Below, in pieces: positions 35,358-45,357 of a stretch of 64,000 bases of DNA. The notes beneath the pieces are model-generated. The model made no database searches, was not told the origin of the DNA, and was given only the letters and a program-made list of their open reading frames with translations. The stretch spans positions 1 through 64,000 of the forward strand of contig OZ220494.1 in the NCBI GenBank assembly GCA_965116215.1, in the 5' to 3' direction. The position numbers were made by a program, and so were the translations under genes. Positions within the stretch are counted from its first letter, which is position 1. Every line of letters starts with the position of its first letter. The DNA is from CBDBKL01 sp965116215 (GTDB lineage: Bacteria; Bdellovibrionota; Bdellovibrionia; Bdellovibrionales; JAKFYE01).

Positions 35358-36881
35358 TTATGATTGTATGGACTCTAGATCAACCCGTGGAAAAAGAGGC
35401 TCGCCTTTTATAATTATATGATCAGGTGTTAATACATTCCATATTTTTGCGTTTTGAAAAGTTTGAGATTCTTTTAAACTTAAACGTTGTAAAATCTGTT
35501 TTGATTTTTGAGGAATAACGGGTGAAAGGAGTGTGACGGCAATGCGTATCACTTCCAGTGCGCAGTAAAGAGACTCATCCATTTCAGATGTTTTTGTTTT
35601 TTTCCATGGTGCCTCCCTTTCAAGGTATGTGTTCGTCGCTGTCAAAAGATCTACAACATGTCCAATAGCAAGATTGGGGGCCATTTTTAAAATTTCAGCC
35701 TTCACCTTATCTGCTGTTTCTAGAGCTTGTCTCTGAAGCTGTTTTGAATTTGCAGATAAGTCCAATACATGGGGGCATCTGCTGTTAAAGTATTTATTAA
35801 TAAGATTTGAAGTTCGACTCCATAAATTTCCCAAATTATTAGCTAGCTCTGCATTGACACGGGCTACAACCAATTCTGGTGAGAATTGAGCATCATTACC
35901 TAAAGAGATATCTCTAGCTAAGAAATACCGAAGACCATCAATACCTACAGTATCTTTTATATCTAATGGATCAATGAAGTTCCCCTTTGATTTACTCATT
36001 TTCTCGTTTTGAATAAGCCACCAACCGTGAGCAAATATTTTTTTAGGAAGGGGTAGTTCCAAGGCCATCAATAGTGTTGGCCAATAAACACAATGGGTGG
36101 TTAAAATATCTTTTCCAATGAGGTGAGTGACCTCTGGCCAATAGAGATCAAACTGTTCATTTTGTTTATAGCCACCTATTCCACTGATGTAATTCAAAAG
36201 AGCATCAAACCAAACATAGGTGACGAAGTTTTTATCAAACGGTAGTTCAATGCCCCAATGGAGCCTCGATTTTGGACGAGAAATACAAAGGTCATTCAGT
36301 GGTTTTTTTAAAAACCCTAACACCTCATTTTTTCGAGACTCAGGACAAATAAAATCAGAATATTTGTGAATATAATCAATCAATTTATTCTGATAATTTG
36401 ACATTTTAAAGAAATAATTTGTTTCCTTGATTTTTTCGACTTTGTTTCCTTGGGGAGTTTTTCCATCAATAAGATCCTTTTTTGTATAAAAAATTTCTTC
36501 AGACACGCAATAAAGACCTTCATATTCTTTTAAGTAGATTTCCCCCTTGTTCCAAAGATCTTGAAGGCAATCTTGCACAAATGTCTTATGAAAATCCATA
36601 GTCGTTCGAATAAAAAAGCTGGGCTGAATGTTTAAGTCTTGCCATGCCTTTTGAAATCGAATGACTGTGCGATTGGCCTGTTCGAGAGGGGTTATGCCGT
36701 TTTTTTCTGCTGTTGATTGAATCTTTTGACCGTGTTCATCTGTTCCCGTAAGGAAGAAGCTTTTTTCACCAAAGAGTTTATAGTAGCGGTGGAATATATC
36801 TGTAAGCACTGTTGTATAGGCATGTCCAATATGTGGTTTATCGTTGACGTAATAAATAGGTGAGGTGATGTAGTAGCTCAT
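35358..36881 (-). CDS. metG: Methionyl-tRNA synthetase
   Basis: Class I aminoacyl-tRNA synthetase charging tRNA-Met. HIGH-type motif PHIGHAYT (~16-23) and KMSKSKGN (~293-300) are intact. The connective region reads YCVSEEIFYTKKD and lacks the CxxC knuckles of the zinc-containing forms. 507 aa, without the C-terminal tRNA-binding (Arc1p-like) domain, as in several bacteria. Second gene of an lpxD-metG pair, 1 bp after lpxD. Confidence 0.96.
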   Translation of the reverse strand: MSYYITSPIYYVNDKPHIGHAYTTVLTDIFHRYYKLFGEKSFFLTGTDEHGQKIQSTAEKNGITPLEQANRTVIRFQKAWQDLNIQPSFFIRTTMDFHKTFVQDCLQDLWNKGEIYLKEYEGLYCVSEEIFYTKKDLIDGKTPQGNKVEKIKETNYFFKMSNYQNKLIDYIHKYSDFICPESRKNEVLGFLKKPLNDLCISRPKSRLHWGIELPFDKNFVTYVWFDALLNYISGIGGYKQNEQFDLYWPEVTHLIGKDILTTHCVYWPTLLMALELPLPKKIFAHGWWLIQNEKMSKSKGNFIDPLDIKDTVGIDGLRYFLARDISLGNDAQFSPELVVARVNAELANNLGNLWSRTSNLINKYFNSRCPHVLDLSANSKQLQRQALETADKVKAEILKMAPNLAIGHVVDLLTATNTYLEREAPWKKTKTSEMDESLYCALEVIRIAVTLLSPVIPQKSKQILQRLSLKESQTFQNAKIWNVLTPDHIIIKGEPLFPRVDLESIQS

Positions 36882-36882
36882 T

Positions 36883-37929
36883 TTATTTTTTTATGGCCTT
36901 TTCAAGTGATTTTTCTATTTTAGAAATCCGTTTCAGAAGAGTTGGTATTTTAGGAAGAAGAGATCTCCACTTAAAAAAGTCAGTCAAAGATGTTAGAGGA
37001 TAGCCTCCGTATTGACCGGAAGTGTTTATATTTTTTGTCACTATGCTCAGTGCAGCTAATTCAACGTGATCTGTAATTTCAATATGATCTGTCACTCGTA
37101 CGCTTCCTCCGCAGACAAAATAATCACCAATTTTTGTATTTCCTCCGACTATAAAACCAGAAGTGATCAAGCTGTGCTTTCCAATGGTACAATTATGAGC
37201 TATGTGAATCAGATTATCAAATTTTGTTCCTTCACCGATACGTGTTTCATCAAGTGTTGCTCGGTCTATGGTACAGCTCGCTCCAATAGTGACATGATCT
37301 TCAATAACGACTTGGCCATTTTGAGAAATAGGAACATATTTGTTTTTTTCTTTTGCAAATCCATACCCAGGAGATCCGATTGTGGTATGGGGTTGAATAT
37401 AAACAGACTTGCCAATTTGAGTGCGAGGTCCGATATAAATATGTCCATCTAATCGTGTTCCTTCTTGAATTTGTGATTCTGATGCAATAATGCAATGGGG
37501 TCCAATATAAACTCCCTTTCCTATAAGGACATTTTCTTCCAAAATAGCACCAGCACATAGAGTGGCAGAGGGATCAATTTGCGTATTTTTCCCTTTGATC
37601 ACACTAGAGTGGATGGAGCCATGAGATGGGTTTTTGTACTGCGGGAAAAAGCGTTCTGTCACTTTGGCCAAGAGTAGACGTGTATTATTTGTCATAATAA
37701 GGGTAGTATTTGTTTTGCACTTTGAAAGTATTTCTTTAGGCCCAATGATACAGGAGGCGTGAGCATCTAAGGCTTTTTTTAGATCTTTTTTATGTGTTAC
37801 AAAGATAAGATGAGATGGTTTGGGAAGTTCGGAGGAACATAGAGATTCAATTGGGATTTCGAGATCACCTTGAGTCCAAAGGATAAGATCGGGAAAGTTT
37901 TGGACAATATCTTGAGCTAGAAGTGGCAT
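36883..37929 (-). CDS. lpxD: UDP-3-O-acylglucosamine N-acyltransferase
   Basis: Third step of lipid A synthesis: transfers an R-3-hydroxyacyl chain from ACP to UDP-3-O-acyl-glucosamine. The C-terminal two thirds form a left-handed beta helix of hexapeptide repeats (IGKGVYIGPHC, IGKSVYIQPHTTIG and so on). The catalytic His lies in IHIAHNCTIG (~240-249). The N-terminal ~100 residues are the uridine-binding domain. 348 aa, a normal length. Shows that the outer membrane has lipid A. Upstream of and co-transcribed with metG. Confidence 0.93.
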   Translation of the reverse strand: MPLLAQDIVQNFPDLILWTQGDLEIPIESLCSSELPKPSHLIFVTHKKDLKKALDAHASCIIGPKEILSKCKTNTTLIMTNNTRLLLAKVTERFFPQYKNPSHGSIHSSVIKGKNTQIDPSATLCAGAILEENVLIGKGVYIGPHCIIASESQIQEGTRLDGHIYIGPRTQIGKSVYIQPHTTIGSPGYGFAKEKNKYVPISQNGQVVIEDHVTIGASCTIDRATLDETRIGEGTKFDNLIHIAHNCTIGKHSLITSGFIVGGNTKIGDYFVCGGSVRVTDHIEITDHVELAALSIVTKNINTSGQYGGYPLTSLTDFFKWRSLLPKIPTLLKRISKIEKSLEKAIKK

Positions 37930-38161
37930 GATAGAATTCCTTTGTAAATGAATTTGGCATTTAAAGACATAATATAAATTTTAAAAAAAGTCTTTCATCT
38001 CGAAAATAGTGAGGTAAAAATAGACGAGGTGTGAAAAACTTTGTTAAAATCTGTTGAACAGATAGACACATTTCTGAACTCGGTCTAGAAGAGAGCAGAT
38101 CATGGGTGGATCGAGTGACTGTAGACAAAGATCTTTGGGAGAAAGAGAGATAGGGGATATT

Positions 38162-38380
38162 ATGGCGCGAGATGACTTAGCACAACTTGAAGGGAAAATT
38201 GTCGATGTTGCTGCTGGAGGAGTGTATAAAGTCGAACTGGAGAACTCTGTTTGCATCAATGCCAAGCTTTGTGGAAAGATGCGTCGCTTTAATATTCGTG
38301 TTGTTGTCGGAGATCGTGTCATGGTTGGCGTCTCTCCCTATGATCCCAGCCATGGGCTTATCATGTATAGACATAAATAA
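38162..38380 (+). CDS. infA: Translation initiation factor IF-1
   Basis: 72-aa OB-fold protein that occupies the ribosomal A site during initiation. The start is ATG 38162 (MARDDLAQLEG) with GGGGA 8-9 bases upstream; the longer ORF from 38102 is not needed. Family landmarks: LEGKIVD, VELENS, AKLCGKMRR, VVVGDRVMVGVSPYD, IMYRHK. Complete. Stands alone, outside any ribosomal protein cluster. Confidence 0.95.
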   Translation: MARDDLAQLEGKIVDVAAGGVYKVELENSVCINAKLCGKMRRFNIRVVVGDRVMVGVSPYDPSHGLIMYRHK

Positions 38381-38423
38381 TAAGTGACACCTCTGCTGCA
38401 TAGTGTGTCTTTGAGAAGCTATT

Positions 38424-39596
38424 TTAGTAGCATGATTGATGTTTTGGTTGTGGGCTTCGATCGGGTATAGCCCGTATCTTCTTCTCCAAGTAATCCCTTC
38501 GGTCGGCAGTCCGTAGCTGCCTCTCCCAGTAATCCGCTTTTTGAGGATCTTTGAATACCTTATCAAAACGATATATGTGGGCTAGGTCAAGTTGAGTTTC
38601 TCGATGTCCTTGCTTTCCTGCGGCTTCAAGCCATTTGAAAGCTTCTAGAGCACTCCTTTTTTCAAATTCAATGGACCAGTAGAGGGAGGCCAGTTCAAGT
38701 CGAGCTCTAATATCCCTCTGCCTTGCGGCCTTCTCATACCAATCATGAGCCTTTTGAAGATCTCTTGGTACCCCTTCTCCAAGACGATACATATTGCCCA
38801 GTTCCAGTTGCGCCAGCTTATGCCCCTGTTTTGCTAATGCTTCCAAACCTTTCAAAGCTTTTAGATTGTCTGGGGTCACCATTCCATAAGAATAGACTTT
38901 ATCCAGTATAAACTGAGCCCCTTTATGTCCCTGATCTGCTGCAGCTTTATACCATTTTAAAGAATTCTTGTAACTCTTTTTGAGGCCCCTTTTTGGTAAT
39001 TCGTTTCTGGGAGGGCTGTTAGCAGCTGGTAAAGAGGAGAAGCCCAATCGAACGCCGAAATCTACTATACGATACCTTTCAGCGAGTTCGAACTGAGCTT
39101 CTCTATGACCTTGTTTCGCTGCGAGTTTCAGGTAGCGTAAAGAAGTGGGGCCTTTCTTACCGTCCAGGTAATAGCCCTGTCCTTGATCATATATTTTGCT
39201 TATTTCATATTGAGCCTCTGCATGACCCTGCTTTGCCGCTTTGTAAAACCAATCATAAGTCTTTTGTGCGCTCCACCAGGCATACTCTTTTTTTGGAAGG
39301 TGTGCAGGTGGTGTGAAATGTCCTCTCTTATAAAGGAGGCCAAGCTGATATTGAGCTTCTGCATGGCCTTGCTGAGCTGCGGCTTCAAATCACTCAAAAG
39401 CTTTTTTATAATCTCTTTTAACACCTTCTCCGAAATAGTACTTGTTACTCAGCTCATATTGAGCCTCTGCGAGATGAGCGGGCTTTGTTGTTTTATCAAT
39501 TCTTCCGTATGAGGATAAGGGTGCAGAAAAACAAACAGCAAAAAGTAAGGCCATATGAGTGAAGGCTATAGGCTTTAGAAATGATTTTGGTTTCAT
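38424..39596 (-). pseudogene. Sel1-repeat exported protein interrupted by one in-frame TGA
   Basis: One frame runs from the ATG at 39596 to 38424 (~390 codons) with a single stop, TGA at 39392-39390. It sits where the repeat motif expects Trp (KAFE*FEAAAQQGHAEAQYQLG-like context; TGG to TGA is one base). Before it: a signal peptide (ALLFAVCFSAPLSSYG) and the first Sel1 repeat. After it: about six more Sel1 repeats with AAKQGHAEAQYE-type cores and no further stop. Sel1 repeats are ~36-residue helix pairs used in protein binding. Either a recent nonsense mutation, or rare readthrough, or a downstream restart. A sigma54-type promoter lies at 39708-39723. Confidence 0.8.
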
Positions 39597-39707
39597 GTTA
39601 AAAGCTCCTTTATCTGTTTGGAATATCCACCTATGTTCTGATTTTTAAAATAGCTAAGTTATTATCTTAAACACGATGAATTTCATTCTCTATTCATGTG
39701 TGTAGAG

Positions 39708-39723
39708 AGCAAATGCTATGCCA
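39708..39723 (-). promoter_or_regulatory. sigma54 (RpoN)-type promoter of the Sel1-repeat gene
   Basis: Minus strand TGGCATAGCATTTGCT. GG of the -24 box and GC of the -12 box have the exact spacing of the sigma54 consensus TGGCAC-N5-TTGCA/T. It starts ~110 bp upstream of the ATG. An almost equal copy precedes the ankyrin gene (59173-59188). Confidence 0.65.
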
Positions 39724-39810
39724 GCTGAATAGAGTCGTCTTTTATCTTAATGTCTTTTTTAAAAAAGAGTGTTGAGTTTCCACTTAAAAGAGGCTAAGTT
39801 ATTGTTACAA

Positions 39811-39985
39811 CTCAACTCAACTCAACTCAACTCAACTCAACTCAACTCAACTCAACTCAACTCAACTCAACTCAACTCAACTCAACTCAACTCAACTCAA
39901 CTCAACTCAACTCAACTCAACTCAACTCAACTCAACTCAACTCAACTCAACTCAACTCAACTCAACTCAACTCAACTCAACTCAA
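39811..39985. repeat. Perfect pentanucleotide array CTCAA x35
   Basis: 175 bp without a single interruption, upstream (minus strand) of the sigma54-type promoter of the Sel1 gene and downstream of the GNAT gene. Perfection over 35 copies implies recent or continuing expansion by slippage. The repeat has no stop codon in some frames, which makes a spurious STQLN-repeat ORF. Confidence 0.97.
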
Positions 39986-40187
39986 TGTAAGAGCTGAGAA
40001 AAAATTATACATTTGATAAACTTTGTGACATTTTTCGATTGATTAAAAAGAAATATTTTTTCTGAAAAGTCCATTTTCAACAACACATATTTGGGAAAAG
40101 TTTGCCATGGAAAAATATCTTATGAAAAGTGAACCGAAGGTATAAAACAACATATTCTCTTGAAGACTGAAAGTGTTATGAACTTTA

Positions 40188-41282
40188 CTATTTCTGTATA
40201 GGATGTTTAGAGTAAATGCGGTAAATTTTATTGTATTTCCCCCCCATGGCCTTTGAGAGTTCATTCATGGGCCCATTATTTTCTAGCACCCAAGAGATTT
40301 CCCCTTGCCTATATCCTATAGGAGGCATCTGTTTAAATGCATTTGTTATCAATAGACTTCCAATGCCTAATCCATGGGCCTTTTTTAAGACACCTAGAGC
40401 GTAGCCTCGCGCACTGCTTCCGTGACGTTTTATTTTTAAGAACTTCTTGATGAGTCCAAAAGTGATGCGTCCCTTGGACTCTTTCAGGGCGGGATTGTAG
40501 TCTGGTAACATAATAAGGCACCCCACTGGTTTTCCATTGTGTTCTGCAATATACACGATTCGGGGATCGACAAAGAATCGAAAAAGCATGACCATTTCAT
40601 TGATTTGACTATTGAGAAATTCTTCATAACCCCAGTTTCTGGAAAGAGCATCATTAAAAATATGAGCTATGATTTGGGCTTCTCTGCGGAGCTGTTTCTT
40701 GTTCAGTGTACGGATAGTCACTCCTGCCTTGAAGGCCTTTTCTGAATTTGCATAGAGCACTTGAGGCAATTTTGTGCTATCACTGAGAGGGTATGTGAAA
40801 AGGTCCATAGCCTTTGTCAGGCCAGCACTTTCTATAAACTCTCCGTAGTATTTGGGGTTATGGCTCATGAGGAAAAAAGGATCGACATCAAATCCCTCCA
40901 CAAGACAACCTATATAGGGGTCCTCCATACGAAAATGATAGGGGCCAACTAATTTTAAATGAGGGTAGAGGTTGTGGGCATGTTGAAAGAGGCTTTGCGC
41001 TGCCTCTTTTTCTTGAGGAAGGCATTCGAAGAAGCCAAAGTGTAGTTTTTTTTCCTCTTTATGTGTGTGCACCTTAATGCCTAATCGAGCCACAGGCCGC
41101 TGATCGTTGTATGCAAGGAAGAAATGCTTTTGAGGTGTGTTCAGTTTTCCTATCATCATTTTCATATGCAGATCAAGAGGGGAGACATACTTTAGACTGT
41201 GCGCTCTTTCATTCGCAACTCTGGCTAAGTCTAAAAAGACTTTTAGTTCTTTTTTGTTTTTAACCTCAGTCATTTTCACCAT
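40188..41282 (-). CDS. GNAT-fold acyltransferase-like protein (364 aa)
   Basis: Belongs to a large group of ~370-residue proteins related to E. coli YghO. The N-terminal half carries GPYHFRMEDPYIGCLVEGFD and FFLMSHNPKYY (~115-150), typical of that group. The C-terminal half is a GNAT domain with VGCLIMLPDYNP and ALGVLKKAHGLGIGSLLI (acetyl-CoA binding, ~290-315). Substrate unknown. Cytoplasmic; no signal peptide. Monocistronic on the minus strand. Confidence 0.78.
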   Translation of the reverse strand: MVKMTEVKNKKELKVFLDLARVANERAHSLKYVSPLDLHMKMMIGKLNTPQKHFFLAYNDQRPVARLGIKVHTHKEEKKLHFGFFECLPQEKEAAQSLFQHAHNLYPHLKLVGPYHFRMEDPYIGCLVEGFDVDPFFLMSHNPKYYGEFIESAGLTKAMDLFTYPLSDSTKLPQVLYANSEKAFKAGVTIRTLNKKQLRREAQIIAHIFNDALSRNWGYEEFLNSQINEMVMLFRFFVDPRIVYIAEHNGKPVGCLIMLPDYNPALKESKGRITFGLIKKFLKIKRHGSSARGYALGVLKKAHGLGIGSLLITNAFKQMPPIGYRQGEISWVLENNGPMNELSKAMGGKYNKIYRIYSKHPIQK

Positions 41283-41433
41283 AGGTATAGGTTATAAATT
41301 CTTCCTATTAAAGATGGAATATGTTTCTACTTGTTTGCGCCTACAGAATAAGCTCAATGGACGGCATTAGATTTATTTTTCCAATAGAGTCCATTATCTA
41401 GGGCTCATCATAAGTTCATTTGATTTATAAGAG

Positions 41434-41460
41434 GAGTTCACTTGAGCCGGCCATGAACTC
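41434..41460. terminator. Inverted repeat after the HAD phosphatase gene
   Basis: GAGTTCA (41434-41440) and TGAACTC (41454-41460) with a 13-nt loop, in the gap between the GNAT and HAD genes. It could end transcription of the HAD gene on the minus strand, but no U-run follows. Confidence 0.35.
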
Positions 41461-41508
41461 TCATATAAAATCGACTTAAAGCATCATAAAAGCATCATGA
41501 GCTAAAAA

Positions 41509-42327
41509 TTAACCTTTTGAGTTTTTATCTTTGTTATGGGTATTCAGAATATGATTTGCAAATTCAATAAAGCCATCACTGGCTTCACCCTCAGTCAGAA
41601 ATTTGGGTCGATGCTTCAAATGATCTTGGAGAAGATTTGAAACTCCGACGGAATTATAAAAGGCTTGAAATAAAGGTTCATCATTGGGTGAATCTCCAAT
41701 AAATGCACAGAGGTGTTGCTCTCTATTGATACTTAAATCGAAGTCTTTTTTCAGCACGGTTTTGCACATGGAGAGTTTATTGAAGTCCCCATACCATCCG
41801 TTAACATGAATAGAACTCACCTTGGCCGTTGCTCCCTCGTCTTCAAAGATTTTAACAATTTTATGGATAACTTCTTGGGGTTGAGGAGGTACATCTTCGG
41901 CAAAATCAATGGCAAGATCAAAGAGTCTACAGAATTGATCTGTAGCTACAGATACCGTAGGGACTTCGGAAAGAATTTTTTCTTTAATCAGCTCTAATTT
42001 TTTTTTCTGAACGCTATTGGGGTCTAGGGCATAATTGCGTTTCATCGTCTGGTTTTCATATTTATAGAACAAAGCTCCATTTTCTCCAATCACACCATAG
42101 ACTGGCCAGGTGCGAGCGATCATTTCACACCATCCTGCTGGACGTCCTGTGACCGGAATAAGAATGAATCCAGCTGTGCTTAAATCCCAAAGCTTTGAAT
42201 AGACCTTAGCATTGAGCTTTCCTCTGAAAGTCATTGTGTCGTCAATATCTGAAAAAATAAACTTGAGCTCTTTTGTATCTAGTTCTTTGAGCTGTTTTAT
42301 GTTTTGTGGTGATACCATCAATTGCAT
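41509..42327 (-). CDS. HAD-superfamily IIB sugar-phosphatase-like hydrolase (272 aa)
   Basis: Phosphatase of the Cof / sucrose-phosphate / mannosyl-3-phosphoglycerate phosphatase branch. Motif I is FSDIDDTMTF (~28-37, nucleophile Asp), motif II lies in PVTGRPAGWCEM (~58-69), and motif IV is FIGDSPNDEPLF (~218-229). The cap between motifs II and IV is of the C2B type by size. The GRPAGWCEM and GENGA pieces resemble sugar-phosphatases, but the substrate is open. Cytoplasmic. Divergent from topA. Confidence 0.85.
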   Translation of the reverse strand: MQLMVSPQNIKQLKELDTKELKFIFSDIDDTMTFRGKLNAKVYSKLWDLSTAGFILIPVTGRPAGWCEMIARTWPVYGVIGENGALFYKYENQTMKRNYALDPNSVQKKKLELIKEKILSEVPTVSVATDQFCRLFDLAIDFAEDVPPQPQEVIHKIVKIFEDEGATAKVSSIHVNGWYGDFNKLSMCKTVLKKDFDLSINREQHLCAFIGDSPNDEPLFQAFYNSVGVSNLLQDHLKHRPKFLTEGEASDGFIEFANHILNTHNKDKNSKG

Positions 42328-42513
42328 TCCTGATTCGTCGCATTAAAATATGAGCTTGCATTCATTCAACCTTAGCATTCATTTTTATAAAATATCTTTT
42401 AAGAAAATGTGAGGAAAAAAACAGATTTAAGTAGGGGTCAGTGATGTTGTAGCGTATTGGCCATTTGGAAATGAAGAAAAGTAGAAATTGAAGTGTGTTA
42501 ATCTGAGGGTGTT

Positions 42514-45261
42514 ATGCCAAGAGCTTTATTTAGAAAAAAACTGGTGATTGTTGAGTCTCCGACGAAGGCAAAGACCATTCGTAAGTTTTTAGAGAAGAAT
42601 TTTCAAGTGGAATCTTGCATGGGGCATGTTCGTGATTTACCAAAATCGGCAAAAGATATTCCTGAAAAGTATAAAAAGGAGTCATGGTCCAAATTAGGGG
42701 TTAATATAGAGAAAAAGTTTGAGCCTATATATTGTATTTTAAAAAATAAGAAGAAAATTATTTCTGAGTTAAAAGGGTTGTTAAAGGGAGCTAGTGAGCT
42801 TTATCTAGCTACGGATGAGGATCGAGAAGGAGAGAGTATCAGTTGGCATTTATTGGAAGTTTTACGGCCCAAAATTCCTGTTCGGCGAATGGTTTTTCAT
42901 GAGATTACAAAAGACGCTATCCAAGCTGCTCTTAAAGAGACCAGAGATATTGACTTTAATTTAGTCAGGGCTCAAGAAGCTCGTAGAATATTAGACCGAT
43001 TGGTGGGATATACGATTTCTCCACTTCTATGGAAAAAAGTAGCCTATGGTTTGTCTGCTGGCCGCGTTCAAAGTGTAGCTTTGAGGCTAACATCTGAAAG
43101 AGAGAGGGAAAGAATGTGTTTTGTTTCGGCAAAATACTGGAGTTTACTGGCGCATTTTAAAAAGGGGTCTTCTTCATTTGAAGCACAGTTATTTGAGAGT
43201 CGTGGAAAAAGGGTGGCTACAGGAACGGACTTTAACCCTAATACGGGTCAATTGAAAAAAGATAAGGTTGGGAAAGTTTTGCATGTCACTGAGGCTGTTT
43301 CCGATGAAATTTTTAAGTGTATTTCAAAAGGCCAGTGGACTGTTGAGTCAATTGACGAAAAGCCAGTCAATAGAAAACCAGCCCCCCCTTTTATTACATC
43401 AACATTACAACAGGAGGCTTCTCGAAAGTTAGGTCTCACAGCTCGTGAAACAATGAGAGTGGCTCAATCTTTGTATGAACGTGGTTTTATTACTTATATG
43501 AGAACAGACTCAACTTATTTATCTGCACAGGCCATCAAGGCCGCTCGATCATTTATATCGAAGAAATATGGAAAAGCCTATATTCCTGAAAAACCGCATA
43601 CGTATTCTAAAAAGAAGGTCAAGGGGGCTCAGGAAGCTCACGAAGCGATTCGACCTACGGGGCATCAAATGTTAGAGCCCCTTCGGACGGGGCTCAGAGG
43701 GGAGGCTTCTAAACTCTACGAATTGATTTGGAAGAGGACTATTGCATCTCAAATGTCCAATGCAAAACAAAAACAAATGAAAGTTAAAATATCTAATGGA
43801 GATTTTTTGTTTCATGCTCATGGGCTGACTCTAGAGTTTCCTGGTTTTTTTAAAGTCTATGTTGAAGGATCTGATGACCCTAATGCAGCTCTGGGGGAAA
43901 GGGAGGTTCATCTTCCTCCGCTGAAAAGAGGAGAACGTTTAAACTGTCAACGTGTTGAAAAAAAACAACATGAGACAAAACCCCCCGCTCGTTTTACAGA
44001 GCCTAGCTTGATACAAACTTTGGAGAAAGAAGGTATAGGTCGTCCATCAACATATGCATCCATTATGAGTACTATTGTAGATCGTGGGTATGTATTTAAA
44101 GTCGGCCCTGCTTTAGTTCCTACATTTACAGGTATGGTGGTCGTGCAATTATTAAAAGGGCATCTTCCTGAATATGTTGATTTACAGTTTACATCTGAAA
44201 TGGAAGAAAGTCTGGATAAAATAGCTTCTGGTGATTTGAAGTGGATTAAATATTTGGAGAGTATTTACTTTGGAAAGAAAGGGTTAAAGGCGTCTGTTGA
44301 GAGGGAAGAAGAGAAGATCAAGCCAGAAGAGGCTCGTTCTTTGAATTTAGATTCATTAAAAGACTTACAAGTCAGGGTTGGACGATATGGTGCCTATGTC
44401 TGTCGAATAGATAGAAAGACGGGTGAAGAAGTCTGCGCATCTCTACCTGAAACACAATCGCCAGCAGATGTGACATATGAATTTGCCCATAAATTAATTG
44501 ACCAAAAGGAAAAAGATGCTGATTCAATTGGAAAAGACGCAGAAACAGGCCTTCCCTTATATATTTTAACGGGTAGATATGGGCCTTATATTCAAAGAGG
44601 TCATGTTGATAAAGACGAGTCTATAAAACGAGTGTCTATTCCAAAAGGAGTTGATGTGAGTGGGGTGGATTTAGAAATGGCAAATAAGTTAATGGCTTTA
44701 CCTTTAAAATTAGGAGTGCATCCAGATACAAAAAAAGAAATAAAAGTGGGGATTGGTCGCTTTGGACCATATGTTGTTCATGATCGAGATTATCGATCTA
44801 TTCCCAAGACAATAAATTTTTTTGAAATTGGGTATGAGGAAGCTATGACTTTGCTCAAACAACCAAAGGGCAGAAGGGGGAAGCGTGTCCCCTTGAAAGT
44901 TCTAGGGAAACATCCTAAAATAAATGATCCTATAGAGGTTATGGATGGTAAGTTTGGTCCATATATAAAATGCGGTAAGGTTAATGTGTCTTTACCTGAA
45001 AAACTGAACCCAGAGAAAATAACAAAAAGTCAAGCTCTTGAAATATTGACAAATAAAATAGACTTGTTGTCTTTAGATAATTCTTTAAGAAAAAAATCTA
45101 AGAAACAGACAAAAGGGAAGGGAAAGAAAAAATTAAAAGCTAAGCCTGTAAATATTGCTACAACTATCAATAAGAAAACAAGAGTTAAGAGGACAAACAA
45201 AAATAGACCTAAGAAAAAAACGCAATCTTTCAATCCTTCTGTAAAAAGAGAAGCTAGATGA
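42514..45261 (+). CDS. topA: DNA topoisomerase I
   Basis: Type IA topoisomerase relaxing negative supercoils. Toprim domain at the N-terminus (LVIVESPTKAKTI, ~10-22; ATDEDREGE, ~100-108). Active-site Tyr in FITYMRTDST (~325). The C-terminus carries repeated topo_C/zinc-ribbon-like units without cysteines (GRYGAYVCR, GRYGPYIQR, GRFGPYVVH, GKFGPYIK) and ends in a ~60-residue Lys/Arg-rich tail (KKSKKQTKGKGKKKLK). 915 aa, on the long side. SD GAGGG upstream of the ATG. Followed after ~100 bp by an unrelated gene. Confidence 0.96.
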   Translation: MPRALFRKKLVIVESPTKAKTIRKFLEKNFQVESCMGHVRDLPKSAKDIPEKYKKESWSKLGVNIEKKFEPIYCILKNKKKIISELKGLLKGASELYLATDEDREGESISWHLLEVLRPKIPVRRMVFHEITKDAIQAALKETRDIDFNLVRAQEARRILDRLVGYTISPLLWKKVAYGLSAGRVQSVALRLTSERERERMCFVSAKYWSLLAHFKKGSSSFEAQLFESRGKRVATGTDFNPNTGQLKKDKVGKVLHVTEAVSDEIFKCISKGQWTVESIDEKPVNRKPAPPFITSTLQQEASRKLGLTARETMRVAQSLYERGFITYMRTDSTYLSAQAIKAARSFISKKYGKAYIPEKPHTYSKKKVKGAQEAHEAIRPTGHQMLEPLRTGLRGEASKLYELIWKRTIASQMSNAKQKQMKVKISNGDFLFHAHGLTLEFPGFFKVYVEGSDDPNAALGEREVHLPPLKRGERLNCQRVEKKQHETKPPARFTEPSLIQTLEKEGIGRPSTYASIMSTIVDRGYVFKVGPALVPTFTGMVVVQLLKGHLPEYVDLQFTSEMEESLDKIASGDLKWIKYLESIYFGKKGLKASVEREEEKIKPEEARSLNLDSLKDLQVRVGRYGAYVCRIDRKTGEEVCASLPETQSPADVTYEFAHKLIDQKEKDADSIGKDAETGLPLYILTGRYGPYIQRGHVDKDESIKRVSIPKGVDVSGVDLEMANKLMALPLKLGVHPDTKKEIKVGIGRFGPYVVHDRDYRSIPKTINFFEIGYEEAMTLLKQPKGRRGKRVPLKVLGKHPKINDPIEVMDGKFGPYIKCGKVNVSLPEKLNPEKITKSQALEILTNKIDLLSLDNSLRKKSKKQTKGKGKKKLKAKPVNIATTINKKTRVKRTNKNRPKKKTQSFNPSVKREAR

Positions 45262-45357
45262 AAAAGAGACTAGATCAAGATATTGCATAAGGAGATAATA
45301 CAGATTGTAGAATAGATGCAAGGGAAGTAGGTCAAGAGACGACGTTGTATTTTCAAA

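Larger units (their letters stand above)
39597..40187. other. Intergenic region with sigma54-type promoter and CTCAA array
   Basis: Contains the promoter of the Sel1 gene and a 175-bp perfect pentanucleotide array. An apparent ORF across the array is only the repeat read in frame. The remaining ~200 bp before the GNAT gene end hold nothing I recognise. Confidence 0.6.

Noticed and set aside
38424..39596. TGA read as Trp (code change) or selenocysteine
   Set aside because: Other genes here end in TGA (for example at 8536, 18215 and 23350); no SECIS-like hairpin was sought beyond inspection and the position is a plain Trp position.
39769..39990. ORF encoding an STQLN-repeat peptide
   Set aside because: It is only the CTCAA array read in frame; no SD, no family, and every frame of the array gives a repeat.
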